Source of the DNA: Nissolia schottii | Taxonomy: Eukaryota > Streptophyta > Magnoliopsida > Fabales > Fabaceae | NCBI GenBank assembly: GCA_003254905.1 | Contig: QANU01000987.1 | Span: 325,438 to 389,437 of the forward strand | Length of the DNA: 64,000 bases | Reading direction: 5' to 3' | Shown here: one piece after another, positions 1 through 11,879 of the stretch | Layout: every line of letters starts with the position of its first letter | How positions within the stretch are numbered: position 1 is the stretch's first letter | Notes under the pieces: model-generated | Databases searched by the model: none | The model's input: only the letters and a program-made list of their open reading frames with translations | Told to the model about the DNA's origin: nothing | Made by a program: the position numbers and the translations under genes

Positions 1-3000
1 CTATCAATAATGTGCAATTTCCATTGTCTATGACATTCTCTTTTTCATTAAAAACATCTTCTTGGATTAAATGGCCATCTTTCATTGGTTCTAGCTTTGT
101 CCTCTTTGTTAATAATAAACTTTATTTTTAATATTCCTTTTTCGTAGGCTATATATAGCCTTGGATTTTTCACTCAAAAATGACTTTCAGTAAAATGCAA
201 GTTATGTAACCTATGATCTTCTCATTTTCATTTAAAATGACCTCATGGATTAATGGTCATCTTTCATTGGCTATAGTCATGTCTCCTTCACTTAAAACAA
301 ACCATATCGTAAATCGCCATTTTTTGAAGACTATAACCTTGGATTTTCACTCAAAAATTATTCTCGGTAAAATGTAATTTTTGTAGCCTACGACCTTTTC
401 TTTTACATTGAAAATGATTTCTTGTTTAATAGTCATCCTTCGTAGGCTCTAGCCTTGTCTTTTACATTAAAAACAAATTATTTTTTAACATGCATTCTTC
501 AAAAACTATTGCATTGCATTTTCGTTAGAAAATGATTTTTGGTCAAGTACAATTTTCGTAGCGTATGAGCTTCTCTTTTTTAACCAAAAAAGACACATTA
601 ATGACAATCTTTCAAAGGCTATAACATGATTTCTTCATTGAAAACAAATTTTATCATTAATAGACATTTTTCGTAGGTTATAGCATTAGATTTTTACTCA
701 AAAATGATTTGCAGTAAAATGCAATTTGTAGCCTTGGCTTCTTTGTTAAAAATAAACTTTATCATTAATATGTATTTTTCATAGGCCTTGAATTTTCACT
801 GAAAAATGATTTTTGTTAAAGTGCAAATTTTGTAGCCTATAACCTTATCTTTTGAATTAAAATGTCTTATTGGATTAATGGTCATCTTTCACAAGTTACA
901 ACCTTATCTTTTTCGTTCAAATAAACTCTTTTGTTAATGGACATTTTTTTGTAGATTATAGCCTTGTGTTTTTTGCTGAAAAATGACTATCTGTAAAGTG
1001 TAATTTCCATTGCCTATGATCTTCTACTTCCATTAAAAAATGACTTCTTTAATTAATGGTCATATTTCATAGGCTATAACCTTGTCTAATTCATTAAAAC
1101 AATCTTTATCTTTAATATGCGGTTTTGGTAGCTATGACCTTCTCTTTTTCATAAAAAATGACTTCTTGTTTTAATGACCAACTTTCATTGGTTATAGCCA
1201 TGTTTTCTTCGTTCATAAAAGACTTTAAAGTTAATAAAGTTTTTTCGTAGGCTACTTTGGATTTTCATTTAAATTTTTTTTTTCAGTAAAGTTCAATTTT
1301 TATAACCCATGAGAATATCATTTTTTAATTAAAAATGACATCTTGGATTAAGGGCCAACTTTCTTAGATTATTCTCTTGTCTTATTCGTTAAAAATAATG
1401 TTTTTCATTAATATGTATTTTTTGAAGTTGGATTTTTGCTCAAAATTGATTTTTAATTAAGTGGAATTTCTAAAGCCTATAATCTTCTTTTTTTCATTAA
1501 AAATGACGTCTTGGATTAATAATAATATTTTGTAGGATATTGTCTTATTTGTTTAAAACAAATTTCAATTCATATGCATTTTTCAACGACTATAGCCTTG
1601 AATTTTTCATTTAAAAATGACTTTCGGTAAAATGCAATTTCCCTAGTCTATGATCTTCTCTTTTTCACAAAAAACAACTTCTTACATTAATGACGATCTT
1701 TCATAGGTTATAGCTAAGTGTCTTTCGTTAATAACAAACTTTATCATTAATAGGCATTTTTTGTAGACTATAACCTTGGATTTTCAATCAAAAATGATTT
1801 TTAGAAAAATGCAATTTTCATAGCACATAACCTTCTTTTTACCATTAAAACTTCTTGAATAAATGATCATCTTTCGTTGGCTACAACCTTGCCCTCTTGG
1901 TCAAAATAAAGTTTTTCCTTATTGGACATTTTTGGTAGGTTATAGGCTTGTACTTTTTGCTCAAAAATGATAGTCGGTAAAGTGTAATTTTCATAGCCTA
2001 TGGCCTTCTCTTTTTCATTAAAAACAACTTCTTGGATTAATGACCATCTCTCATAGGCTATAGCTTTGTCCTCTTAGTTAAAAATAAACTTTATTGCTAA
2101 TATGCCTTTTTCGTAGACTGTTACCTTGGATTTTCACTCAAAAATGAATTTCGGTAAAATGCAAGTTCTGTAGTCTATGATCTTCTCTTTTAAATTAAGA
2201 TAACCTCATAGATTAATGGCTATCTTTCATAGGCTATAGTTATGTCTCCTCCATTAAAAACAAGCTATATCATAAATCGGTAGTTTTCGAAGACTATAAC
2301 ATGGATTTTGACTCAAAAATAATTTTCGAAAAAATGCAATTTCAATAGCCTACAACCTTCTATTTTTCATTAAAATCAATATCTTATATTAATGGCCATC
2401 CTTAATTTGTAGGCTCTAGCCTTGTCTTCTTTGTTAAAAACAAACATTTTTGTTGATATGCATTTTTTGAAGACTATTGCCTTGAATTTTCTATTGAAAA
2501 TTATTTTCAATAAAGTGAAATTTTCATAGTCTATGACCTTATCTTTTTCACAAAAGTCAAATTCTTACATTGATGACAATATTTCATAGGTATAGACATG
2601 TTTTCTTCATTAAAAACAAATTTGACCATTAATAGCCATTTTTCGTAAGTTATAGCATTGAATTTTTATTCAAAAATGATTTTCAGTAAAATGCAATTTA
2701 TAGCCTTGTCTTCTTCATTAGAAACAAAATTTATCATTAATATCCCTTTTTCATAGGTTATAGCCTTGAATTTTCACTGAAAAATGATTTTTAGTAAAGT
2801 GCAAATTTTGTAGCCTATGACCTTCTCTTTTGAATTAAAATGTCTTATTGAATTAGTGTTCATCTTTCATGAGCTATAACCTTATCTTTTTTGTTCAAAT
2901 AAACTCTATGATCTTCTCTTTTTCACAAAAACGACTTCTTATATTAATGATGATCTTTCATAGGCTATAGCTAAGTTTTGTTCGTTAATAATAAACTTTA

Positions 3001-5524
3001 TCGTTAATAGACATTTTTCGTAAGCTATAGCCTTGGATTTTCAATCAAAAATGATTTTAAGCAAAGTGCAATTTTTGTAGCCTATGACCTTCTCTTTATC
3101 ATTAAAAATGACTTCTTGGATAAATTGTCATCTTTCATGTGCTACAACATTGCCCTTTCAGTCAAAATAAACCTTTTCGTTATTGGACATTTTGCTCAAA
3201 AAGGATAGTCAGTAAAGTGCAATTTCCATAGCCTATGACATTCTCTTTTTCATTAAAAACTTCTTAGATTAGTGACCATCTTTCATAACTTGGTTTAATG
3301 GTCAACTTTCATTGGGTATAGTCATGTTTTCTTCATCCATAAAAAACTTAGTTAATAGGATTTTTTTCGTAGGCTACCTTGGTTTTTTACTAAAAAATGA
3401 TTTTTAGTAAAGTTCAATTTTTATAGCCTATGAGAATCTCTTTTTCATTAAAAATTACACCTTGGATTAATGGCCAATTGTCTTAGATTATTGCATTTTC
3501 TTATTCATTAAAAACAATGTTTTTCGTTAATATGCATTTTTTGAGGTTGAAGCCTATGACCTTCTATTTTTCATTAAAAATGACGTCTTAGATTAATAAC
3601 AATCTTTTGTAGGTTGTTGCCTTGTCTTATTTGTTTAAAACAAAATTTTTCATTTATATGCATTTTTCGAAGACTATAACCTTGGATTTTCGTTTAAAAA
3701 TTATTTTCGCTAAAATGTAATTTCTCTAGTGTATGATATTCTCTTTTTCACAAAAGCGACTTCTGACATTAATGACGATCTTTCATAGGCTATAGCCAAG
3801 TTTTCTTTGTTAATATTAAACTCTATCGTTAATAGATATTTTTTGTAAGTTATAACCTTGGATTTTCAATCAAAAGTAATTTTCAACAAAGTGTAATTTC
3901 CGTAGCCTATGACTTTCTCTTTATCATTAAAAATGACTTCTTGGATAAATGATCATCTTTCATAGGCTACGACCTTGCCCTTTCGTTCAAAATAACTTTT
4001 TGTGTTATTGGACATTTTTTGTAGGTTATAAACTTGTATTTTTTGTTGAGAAATAATTGTCGATAAAATGCAATTTTCATAGCCTATGGCCTATCTTTTT
4101 CAATACAACTTCTTGGATTAATGACCATCTTTCATAGGCTATAACTTTATCCTTTTTGTTAAAAACAAACTTTATTGTTAGTATGCTTTTTTTGTACGTT
4201 ATATATAGCCTTGGATTTTCACTAGATAGTGACTTTTAGTAAAATGCAAGTTCCGTAGCCTATGATCTTCTCTTTTTCATTTAAAATGACCTTATGAATT
4301 AATGATCATCTTTCATAAGTTATAGCCGTGTGTCTTTCGTTAAAAAAAACTATATCGTAAATCAATAGTTTTCGTAAACTATAACCTTGGATTTTAACTC
4401 AAAAATGATTTTTAGTAAAATGTAATTTTCATAGCCTACGACCTTCTCTTTTTCATTAAAAAATATTTCTTGTATTAAGGGTCATCTTTCGTAGGCTCTA
4501 ACTTTGTCTTCTTCATTAAAAACAAACATTTTTGTTGATATGCATTTTTCAAAGACTATTACCTTGAATTTTCATTAGAAAATGATTTTCGGTAAAGTGA
4601 AATTTTTATAGCCCATGACCTTCTCTTTTTCACAAAAAATAACTTTTTATATTAATGATAATTTTTCATAGGTATAGACAAGTTTTCTTCATTAAAAAAC
4701 ATATTTTATCGTTAATTGGCTTATTTTCATATGTTATAGACTTGGATCTTCACTCAAAAATGACTTTTAGTAAAATGCAATCTATAGCAGTATTTTCTTT
4801 GTTAAAAACAAACTTTATCATTAATATGTATTTTTCATATGCATTAGCCTTGAATTTTTACTCAAAAATGATTGTTGGTAAAGTGCAAATTTCGTAGCCT
4901 ATGACCGTATCTTTTTCATTAAAAATATCTTCTTGGATTAATGACTTTCTTTCATAAGCTATAACCTTATCTTTTTTGTTTAAATAAATTTTTCTGTTAA
5001 TGGACATTTTTTGTAAATTATAGCTTTGTGTTTTTTTGCTAAAAAATGACTGACAATAAAGTGCAATTTTCATTGTCTATAAACTTCTCTTTTTCATTAA
5101 AAATGACTTTTTCGATTAATGACCATCTTTCATAGAATATAACCTTGTCTTCTTCATTAAAACAAATTTTGTTAATATATAGTTTTCGTAGGTTATAACC
5201 TCCTCTTTTTTTATTAAAAATGACTTCTTAGTTTAATGGCCAACTTTCATTGGCCATAGCCATGTTTTCTTTGTAAATAACAAACTTTATTGTTAATAAT
5301 AGGCTTTATTCGTTGGTTATAACCTTGGATTTTCACTCAAAAATGATTTTCGGTAAGGTTCAATTTTTATAGCCTATAAGCATCTTTTTTTTTTATTAAA
5401 AATAACTTCTTAGATTAATAGCTAACTTTCATAGATTATTGTCATGTCTTGTTCGATAAAAATAAAGTTTTTCTTTAATATGCATCTTTTAAAGTTAGAT
5501 TTTTGTGCGAAATTGATTTTTAAT
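1..5524. repeat. Degenerate hierarchical tandem repeat (60/180/~2000 bp)
   Basis: The whole stretch is built from ~60-bp monomers of three kinds in the order A-B-C. A starts near CCTATGACCTTCTC and continues TTTTTCATTAAAAATGAC. B starts near GGCTATAGCCTTGTC and carries AAAAACAAACTTTATC. C starts near GGCTATAGCCTTGG and carries ATTTTCACTCAAAAATGA. The trimer repeats about every 180 bp. Trimer variants recur about every 2 kb: the variant with 'gtaaatcg' lies near 308, 2270 and 4354, and the 'tcaaataaa' variant near 905, 2890 and 4985. The array begins before the window and stops at about 5524, where the sequence becomes unique. Short open frames inside it are by-products of the repeat. There are no transposon ends or coding motifs. 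It could be a satellite or an expanded intergenic minisatellite. Confidence 0.9.
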
Positions 5525-7163
5525 ATCCACCTGAAACACTATTTTTCAAGGAGAAATTTAGTGTTGCAAGTTTCTATTCACAAAAATATGTTAATTGGTA
5601 CAAATTAGCTCATATTAGATAAATGCATCATTTAGAGGGGATAATTCAAAATCAAGGTAATTATGTGGATTTAGATAATAAATTTATACAAAATGCTTTA
5701 TTATGGAAGGAATTGTAAGTGTATAAGTGACACTTACCAATTGGTTATCACCAAAAAAAAAAATTGTTAATTGGAGAAGGATGAGGAACTAGCAGATCAT
5801 GCAGGCAGCCATTGTCCTTTACAAGTGGTATGAGCCAAAGCTCTATATTCAACTTTGGAGCTAGACCTGGAAACCGAGAGTTGTTTCTTGCTCTTCCATA
5901 ATATGAGTGGAGAGTCAACAATAAAAATAATAACCGATAATCCCTAATCTGAATCACTATAGCCTTGAAGGTAGTCCCCTAACAGATGTCCACACGTGTG
6001 TGAAATGGTTGGTACAAGAAAGAATCTAATTGAAGGGATGCAAAATGAATGCCTTTACCCAGCGAGATTAATTGAAATTAAAAAATAAAAAATCTAGCCT
6101 GTCTCTTCTCTGGATCGGCATTAACTGCTGGCAATGCCTCGTTGTTGTTAAAAAATTCATACACATACCGACAATGAATCTCATGCATGTCAAAGCTCAA
6201 AAAACTAGACACAGTCTTTGGAAGGGATTTTCTCATTTGATTGACTAGATTATTATGATTAATATTTATAATATGGACACACAACACGCATGGGAACATA
6301 AACAAGCTGACACAAATAAAGTGAAGAATTAATAGTTGAAGTGGCATTTTTTTATGTACTGAGTCAAAGAGGTTGTATGTTTGATTATTTTAAAGGAGAA
6401 AAAGCAACAAATTTTTTGAAAATATGTTTTTATTTTGAAAATCATTAAAATTATCTTTTTTCATCAATTTTTGGGGGGTGATTCTTAAAATTGTATTAGA
6501 GTTACTATGTCTAAAATGTTAAGAATTTGATCTTTCATAACCCCTATTTTAAAAAAAATCATTCACCCTACTATTCAAAAGAGCTCGTGTGTGGGGTGTG
6601 TAAAGAGATATAATATAAAACTATTAAAATTGTCTTCTTTTATCAACTTAAATTTTTTAGAAAGATAATTCTTAAGATATTTTTAAATTCATTTGATTTT
6701 ACATTGACACAGAAAAATTAATACCTTCAAAATTTATACTCGTAAACATTCACATACATTTAAATCTCATTCTTTCAAAACATATTAAACTCAAAAAATC
6801 ACCCTTCTAAACTTAACAATGTTTGGCATATAATTAAGATCACGCCTGAATAAAACCTCATGAATTATTTCATAGAATAAAACATGGACCCCTCCACCTA
6901 GTGACTATAAACAAACCACCACATAGACGCATAGCACACTCAGCCTTATTGAAATTGAAACTTATAAAACATAACATTGACGAGGCTTCAAAACAAAATA
7001 CAAGCATACATTAATCAGACACAATAATTTGATAAATAAATAAATGCATGTTCATAAAACACATTTAATACATGCTCTAAAGATATTATAAATTATCGAT
7101 AATATCTTTTGAGCATGTACGTATTGAATGTGATAAAGGAGCATGCAATGCAAGTATTATTTT
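5525..7163. other. Intergenic, no supported gene
   Basis: AT-rich sequence between the tandem array and the 3' end of the BAHD gene. The short open frames (5748-5957, 6078-6347) show no domain, splice context or coding bias. The last few hundred bases presumably hold the 3' UTR of the minus-strand BAHD gene, but no polyadenylation site was assigned. Confidence 0.6.
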
Positions 7164-9324
7164 CTAATATTTCACCTCTTGATCTCGTAAATCCTCCCAA
7201 AAGAAGTTGATGAAACGTTGCAAATTCACAATCTGAAAATGCATAAAAACAAGAATAGAGCCATCCCCGTGTGGGCTTCGAACAACGGTTGCCTTGTCAA
7301 ATGGAAGAGTAATGGCTGGACCAAAGTGAAAAGGCTTTCCCCAACCAAAATCCGCTTCATACACCGGCATGCTCAACCAGCTTGTGATGTAAAGGTTAGG
7401 GTTCCCATAGAACGGAACATCCCTGCTGCGCTCTTGTTTGTCCCCAAAGGAAGGCCTCATGGAGTCCAGATTCTCTTGACGAGCAGTGAAAGCCAGCTGT
7501 GATCTTATGTACTCATCTGTAAGCTTTTCCACTGCCTCTCTCATCTTTTGGGCGCCATAGCCTAACGACTTGGATATGATATCTCCAACGCAACATGTCC
7601 CTGTCACAGTGGGAGCCAAAGCGTTCCCAAAATAATACTGCGGCAGAGGCGGATTTAGTCTGCTGCGAAAGTCTACGATAGTGCGCACTATAGTTGGTTG
7701 GCTTTCATCAAGCTCCCGAGCCTTACAAGCACTTCTCCATATATGCGCACTGATAGCTTCAAATCTGCTGTAAGGTCTCGAACCCTTTCTATGAAATTCA
7801 CCATCATTGGCCATCTTTCTCAATTTCTCCACCTGCAGGTACATGTTTAGAAACTATGTAAAACAGCTTTTTTTTATATATTTAATATATATATATATCT
7901 TGTTTGTGAAAAATTGATGGGGTTAATATCTTATTTGATCATTGAACTTGTTCTACTTAGTCCTTTAACTTAAAAAAGTAACATGTTAGTCTTTTGACTT
8001 GCAGACTTGTAATAAGTTGCTATTCCATGTCCCAAGAGAAAATAGTTAAATTGTTTAAGGACTACTTTGGGTAATACAATGACTATTTAAGGAATACTTA
8101 GGAGAAACCAAGGACTAACTTTTCATTTTTTTTAAGTTGAGGGACCAACTAGAGCACAAGTATAAAGACCAAGGACCATATTAGCCCAATTGTAATCCCG
8201 AAAAAAAATTGTTTCTTTTAGTGTAAGCTTAAGATGTTTTCTACAAACAATTTTATTTTATTTTGGATATTTTGATTATGAAGTTGTTTTAGTATAATAC
8301 ACTATGTTTTTATTAATTGAGTGATTCATACCATTTTAAAAAAAATTTACTATGCAAAAGGTAATTTTTCCGTACAATCTAAAGGATGCAGACTATATAC
8401 TTTAAAGTCACATTTTAAATTGATCACATCGATCTCCTAACACACAAACAAACCTGCTCTGACGTGAGCTTCAATAGTGTGGTGGTTGTTTTCTTGTTTT
8501 GCTCAGCCATGGTGTGAGAGCATCCTAGTAGGAGCGGAAAAGGCCTAAACTCGGGGTGATCAAAGGTGGGCGGCGGCTGGTGGCGTGGGGACTTGAGAAC
8601 CGTTCGATCAAGAAACGGCATTTCATGTTGGTCTAATGCATCTCCTCGAGCAAGCTTGGCCCATGCGTTGGTGAAGTAGATAGCAGCGAGGCCATCACTT
8701 AAAGGATGGCAAAAGGAGATTCCAATGGCAACGCCTTCGTCTCCGCGGAACCTCGTTAGTTGGGCCAGAACCAAGGGGATTTCCTCTAGCGGTTGAGAGT
8801 AATCAACCATGGGAATAAGTTCTTTGATGGCCCCCTCCTTTGGTGAAAAGTCGCCATATTCGCCTAATGTTTTCTCGGATTTGGCTTCCACCAACACCGC
8901 ACCCTTTGCATTGCACTCCAACTTCATTCGCCCGCCTTCTATCCACCTCAACCGACCACCTGCTGGGTAGTAGTGTACTAAAACCTGTACAAGTTTTACC
9001 ATTTTTTATTAAAATACAAACTTGTTACACTTGAAATCAAATAATAATAATAATAAAAAAATTGAGAGAATATGGAATTAAAAACTATGATAGGATAGGG
9101 TAATGATAATTCAAAAATAAAACAAGTTGCGTTTTCAAAACCTTGCTTAGAGAGTCTCTCATTCTGTCGATGACATCACCATAATTGTGTTTTCCCTTGT
9201 AAATGTAGATGACTTGTGCATGGCTGCATCGCACCGCGCCTTGGTCACTATCTGATAACCATAAGGAGCACTCAGGAGTTGCCTCACTCGGAGTCACAAC
9301 GTAAGAAGCTGTGATGGTTACCAT
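7164..9324 (-). CDS. BAHD acyltransferase, SHT/HCT-like (hydroxycinnamoyl transferase)
   Basis: Three exons on the minus strand: 9324-9142, 8984-8454 and 7832-7164. Each join is GT..AG and in frame, giving 460 residues, the usual BAHD length. The start ATG at 9324 gives MVTITASY...LWLSDSDQ, the N-terminus typical of spermidine/shikimate hydroxycinnamoyl transferases. The catalytic HxxxD motif is HPLSD at residues ~154-158. The structural DFGWG motif is at ~399-403, followed by the usual C-terminal segment (PHGDGSILVFMHF). Family knowledge: these cytosolic enzymes move an acyl group, often hydroxycinnamoyl, from CoA to an alcohol or amine such as shikimate, quinate or spermidine; the acceptor cannot be told from sequence. 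Nothing is broken. Intron 2 (7833-8453) carries a MITE-like inverted repeat. The open frames that begin MYLQVEKL or MVKLVQVL start inside introns and are not real starts. Confidence 0.92.
7920..8187. mobile_element. MITE-like imperfect inverted repeat in BAHD intron 2
   Basis: The left arm (7920-7996) begins GGGTTAATAT and carries 'tagtcctttaacttaaaaaa'. The right arm (8107-8187), reverse complemented, begins GGGCTAATAT and carries 'ttggtccctcaacttaaaaa'. The arms match imperfectly over ~80 bases around a ~110-base centre. There is no coding capacity. The flanks show only a partial possible target duplication (AATTGAT / AATTGTAAT), so the superfamily is open; MULE-type is possible. Confidence 0.6.
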
Positions 9325-10224
9325 TTTTGATTGGTACTAGTGTTAGGGACAACGGAGACGGAGACACTCCCAATGTATTGAATTATGAATGTGCAAGTAC
9401 ACTCAAGTTTATGTGATGTGAAGGGTGACAAATAAAGTAAGGTAGTAGCGAGATATGCTTTTCTTGGATGCATAATTCCCTGTTGGTGTCTAATATTTAT
9501 GGCGAAACCCACAGCACTAGGCAATAAATTCATTCACCCACCAAGTGGAAATTTGACCTAGGTGTTCTCACTTGTACACAACCCACGTTCTATATTTTCA
9601 ATTTGAAAAAAAATGTTTTAAAATCCAACAAATTAATTTATAAATTATTTTATTCACTCTTATAATTTTCTTTTCATTTTATTCTTAAAAATGCTAATAA
9701 TCATTCATAACAATTCATAAAAGTGAGTAAATTAATTTATTAAATCTACTCAACATTATTTTTTTAGATTTCACTAACAAGTGTCATTAAGACACTTGTT
9801 AAAGAATCCAAAATAAAATATTTTTTCAATTTTAATATTTTTTACTTTTAAGATTTATTAATTTTTTTAAAATAAAATCATACTACTTTTAATTATTTTG
9901 TCGAGTATTCTATCTATCTATGCGTCCGTATTATAATGTTCAATCGTAATGATGGTCTAACCAATCACATGACACAGGCGAAAATGTCATTTATCCCTTA
10001 GTTTATAGATATGAGGTTCATTCTCGATTTGTGTAAGGATATAGATTAAAATATTTTCGTAGACGCAAGACTCGTGGGAAGTATTTTAATTAGAAAATCA
10101 AATTATTGTTGCCAGCTGATTGTGGTATCTGGACGGACTTGATTTTTGCATGAGATTGGTGCGTGCTAGCTGGAGTGATGAGTCAATAGTTATAATTTGC
10201 AGGAGGCTTGTCATACGGGGGTTG

Positions 10225-10510
10225 GGTAGTTTCGATATTACATTTTGAGTTTTTTATATTATAATGTTTCTGTTACTAAAATAAATTATCAAAATGCTTA
10301 TGTTTCAAAACATATTATAAGAATATTGAATACATTTATTTTGGTCAGCATGACACTCGTGGCAAGACCACTTTAGATTCGCCAAACATCTAGGTGAAAC
10401 CACGTAGGATTCACCAATGTGATAGGCGAATCACCCCCAAATTCGTCAACGTGGACGCCACATGTGCATTATATTCGTCAACCGGTTTGGTGAATTTGTC
10501 TTCGAGCAAT
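10225..10510. repeat. Dispersed repeat with TTCGCCAA/TTGGCGAA-type motifs
   Basis: Contains several copies of a motif like GATTCGCCAA or ATTCGTCAAC with inverted forms (GGCGAATC). It is preceded by 'ttactaaaataaattatcaa'. A similar arrangement occurs at 25310-25560 ('ttactaaaata', then ATTCGCCGAC, TTTGCCAAC, ATTCGTCAAC). The two look like diverged members of one repeat family. Ends and class are not visible. Confidence 0.4.
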
Positions 10511-10559
10511 TTTACATTTATACCCCCGTTTACCTTTTATGTGCAAATAAAGTTTTGCT

Positions 10560-10613
10560 TACCCTAACCCTAACCCTAACCGTATAAACCTAACCCTATC
10601 CATAACCCTACAA
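10560..10613. repeat. Short interstitial telomere-like repeat
   Basis: Three consecutive CCCTAA units (10561-10580), then CCTAACCCTA and ATAACCCTA variants. The six-base form differs from the plant-type CCCTAAA. The block is short and degenerate, so chance or a simple-repeat origin is possible. Confidence 0.5.
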
Positions 10614-10628
10614 AACTTGTATATTAGT

Positions 10629-10636
10629 ACTATTAC

Positions 10637-10667
<31 letters not shown>
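10629..10667. repeat. (ATT)n microsatellite
   Basis: About 13 near-perfect ATT triplets followed by TTG. Confidence 0.9.
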
Positions 10668-11474
10668 TTGTATTTATTAAGAGTGTAAAAAATTTATATT
10701 AGCTATATTATAATTAAACTATTTGTCTCCTTTTTTGTTTTTCATATTCTTGTCTTATAATTTATTCCCAAATTTTAGACTCATTCCCCAAAACTAATTA
10801 AGTCATAATTTATTTCCTTTTTCCCCATTTTTTAACCCCCTTTCTTATAATGTACATTATAACTAAACCAAAAAAAGTATACACTAAAAAAAGACATGAA
10901 ATTATTACACAAATTTGAGGATATATATATATAGAGAGAGCTAATGAGAAGGGAAAAAAAAGGAAGCAAGGACAAGGAATTAGATAGAAAAGGTGACATC
11001 ACATTGAAATTGTGGTGGCGGCAATGGAGATTATGTTTAGTTTAGGAGGAATTAACATGTAGGAATAAGGATAGTGTTGCAGTTTGAGAAACAAATATGA
11101 GTAGTTTGTTGGGAGGGAGTAGCTATAAAGGGTGGAAAAAACACCTTTGGTTGCACTTAACTTGGAGGGTGTTTTTGTTAATGAACTATATAGAACGAAG
11201 TTGGTGAAGTGAATGACGAATGAGAGAGATGGAGAGAGAGATTTGTACTTTGGAATCTTGAATGTTACTTAAGGATGTTTGTTTGCAACATACTATAGAT
11301 TAATGATACTCCAAACTGCTTACCAACTAATGAGTTTCCTATTTAGTCATGTTCTTACGAAACTTTTTGACACTTAATATATGTGATTTTGTGGCATAAT
11401 TTTATGGTAGGTTTGAACTTTCCTTTTGCGAAATCTTTCACTGTAAATGGTAGCACAATTAACATAACAACGCG

Positions 11475-11527
11475 AGTCCCACATCGAACAAGAAAATGAG
11501 GAGAAACCAACCTTTTAGTTATAAAAG
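11475..11527 (+). promoter_or_regulatory. snRNA-type promoter module 1 (USE + TATA)
   Basis: AGTCCCACATCG at 11475-11486 matches the plant snRNA upstream sequence element RTCCCACATCG. A TATA motif (TTATAAAAG, 11519-11527) follows after 32 bases. Established knowledge: USE and TATA about four helical turns apart direct Pol II snRNA transcription in plants, while a shorter gap directs Pol III. Downstream I see no recognisable U1, U2, U4, U5 or U6 5' end, so the transcript, if any, is unknown. Confidence 0.6.
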
Positions 11528-11563
11528 AAAGGGTTTTGTCATCCTAATAATAATAACAACACA

Positions 11564-11616
11564 AGTCCCACATCGAACAATACAAAGAGGAGAATCAAAC
11601 ATTTTAGTTATAAAAG
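11564..11616 (+). promoter_or_regulatory. snRNA-type promoter module 2 (USE + TATA), tandem copy
   Basis: Second copy of the module 89 bases downstream: AAGTCCCACATCG with the USE ending at 11575, then TTATAAAAG at 11608-11616, again 32 bases apart. The intervening 'gaggaga...ttttagttataaaaga' is shared with copy 1, so this is a direct duplication of the whole promoter block. No known snRNA body follows. Confidence 0.6.
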
Positions 11617-11879
11617 AAATGGTGTTTTGAGTCTAATAACTCACTATTGAGCTTTAAAAGTTAAAAGCCCCACAAAACCTATTTGTATTGCTCTTTTAAT
11701 TTTATTAAAAAAATTAATAAAATTTTGATCTAATGGTTCATTGGTTTGGTGCAATATGTTCATCGGTTCACATGTTTCTTTATTGATTTTTTGATTGTTT
11801 AATATTGGCGAATTGAATAGTTGCACAATTATTTGCAAAATTTTTCTTGTGTTACTTGCAAAATTTGTTTTGACATGTA

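Larger units (their letters stand above)
9325..11474. other. BAHD upstream region and intergenic repeats
   Basis: The first part would hold the promoter of the minus-strand BAHD gene. A TATA-like CATAAATAT on the minus strand near 9491-9500 is possible but unproven. The rest is AT-rich and holds the sub-features listed separately: the TTCGCC-rich repeat, the telomere-like block and the ATT microsatellite. No coding region was recognised. Confidence 0.5.

Noticed and set aside
4655..5073. Short ORFs on both strands in the tandem array
   Set aside because: They are read-through of the 60-bp repeat unit, change with every copy, and have no domain.
1..5524. CRISPR-like array of regular repeats
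   Set aside because: The units are contiguous and degenerate with no unique spacers, and the genome is a plant's.
7218..7502. Plus-strand ORF opposite BAHD exon 3
   Set aside because: Antisense shadow of a coding exon with clear BAHD motifs on the minus strand.
7833..7844. ATG giving MYLQVEKL as the start of a separate short BAHD protein
   Set aside because: It lies upstream of a perfect acceptor (CTGCAG|GTGGAG) and the frame continues from exon 2, so it is intronic.
11475..11700. A complete U-snRNA gene after the USE/TATA modules
   Set aside because: No U1, U2, U4, U5 or U6 5' sequence or Sm-site/stem arrangement could be recognised.
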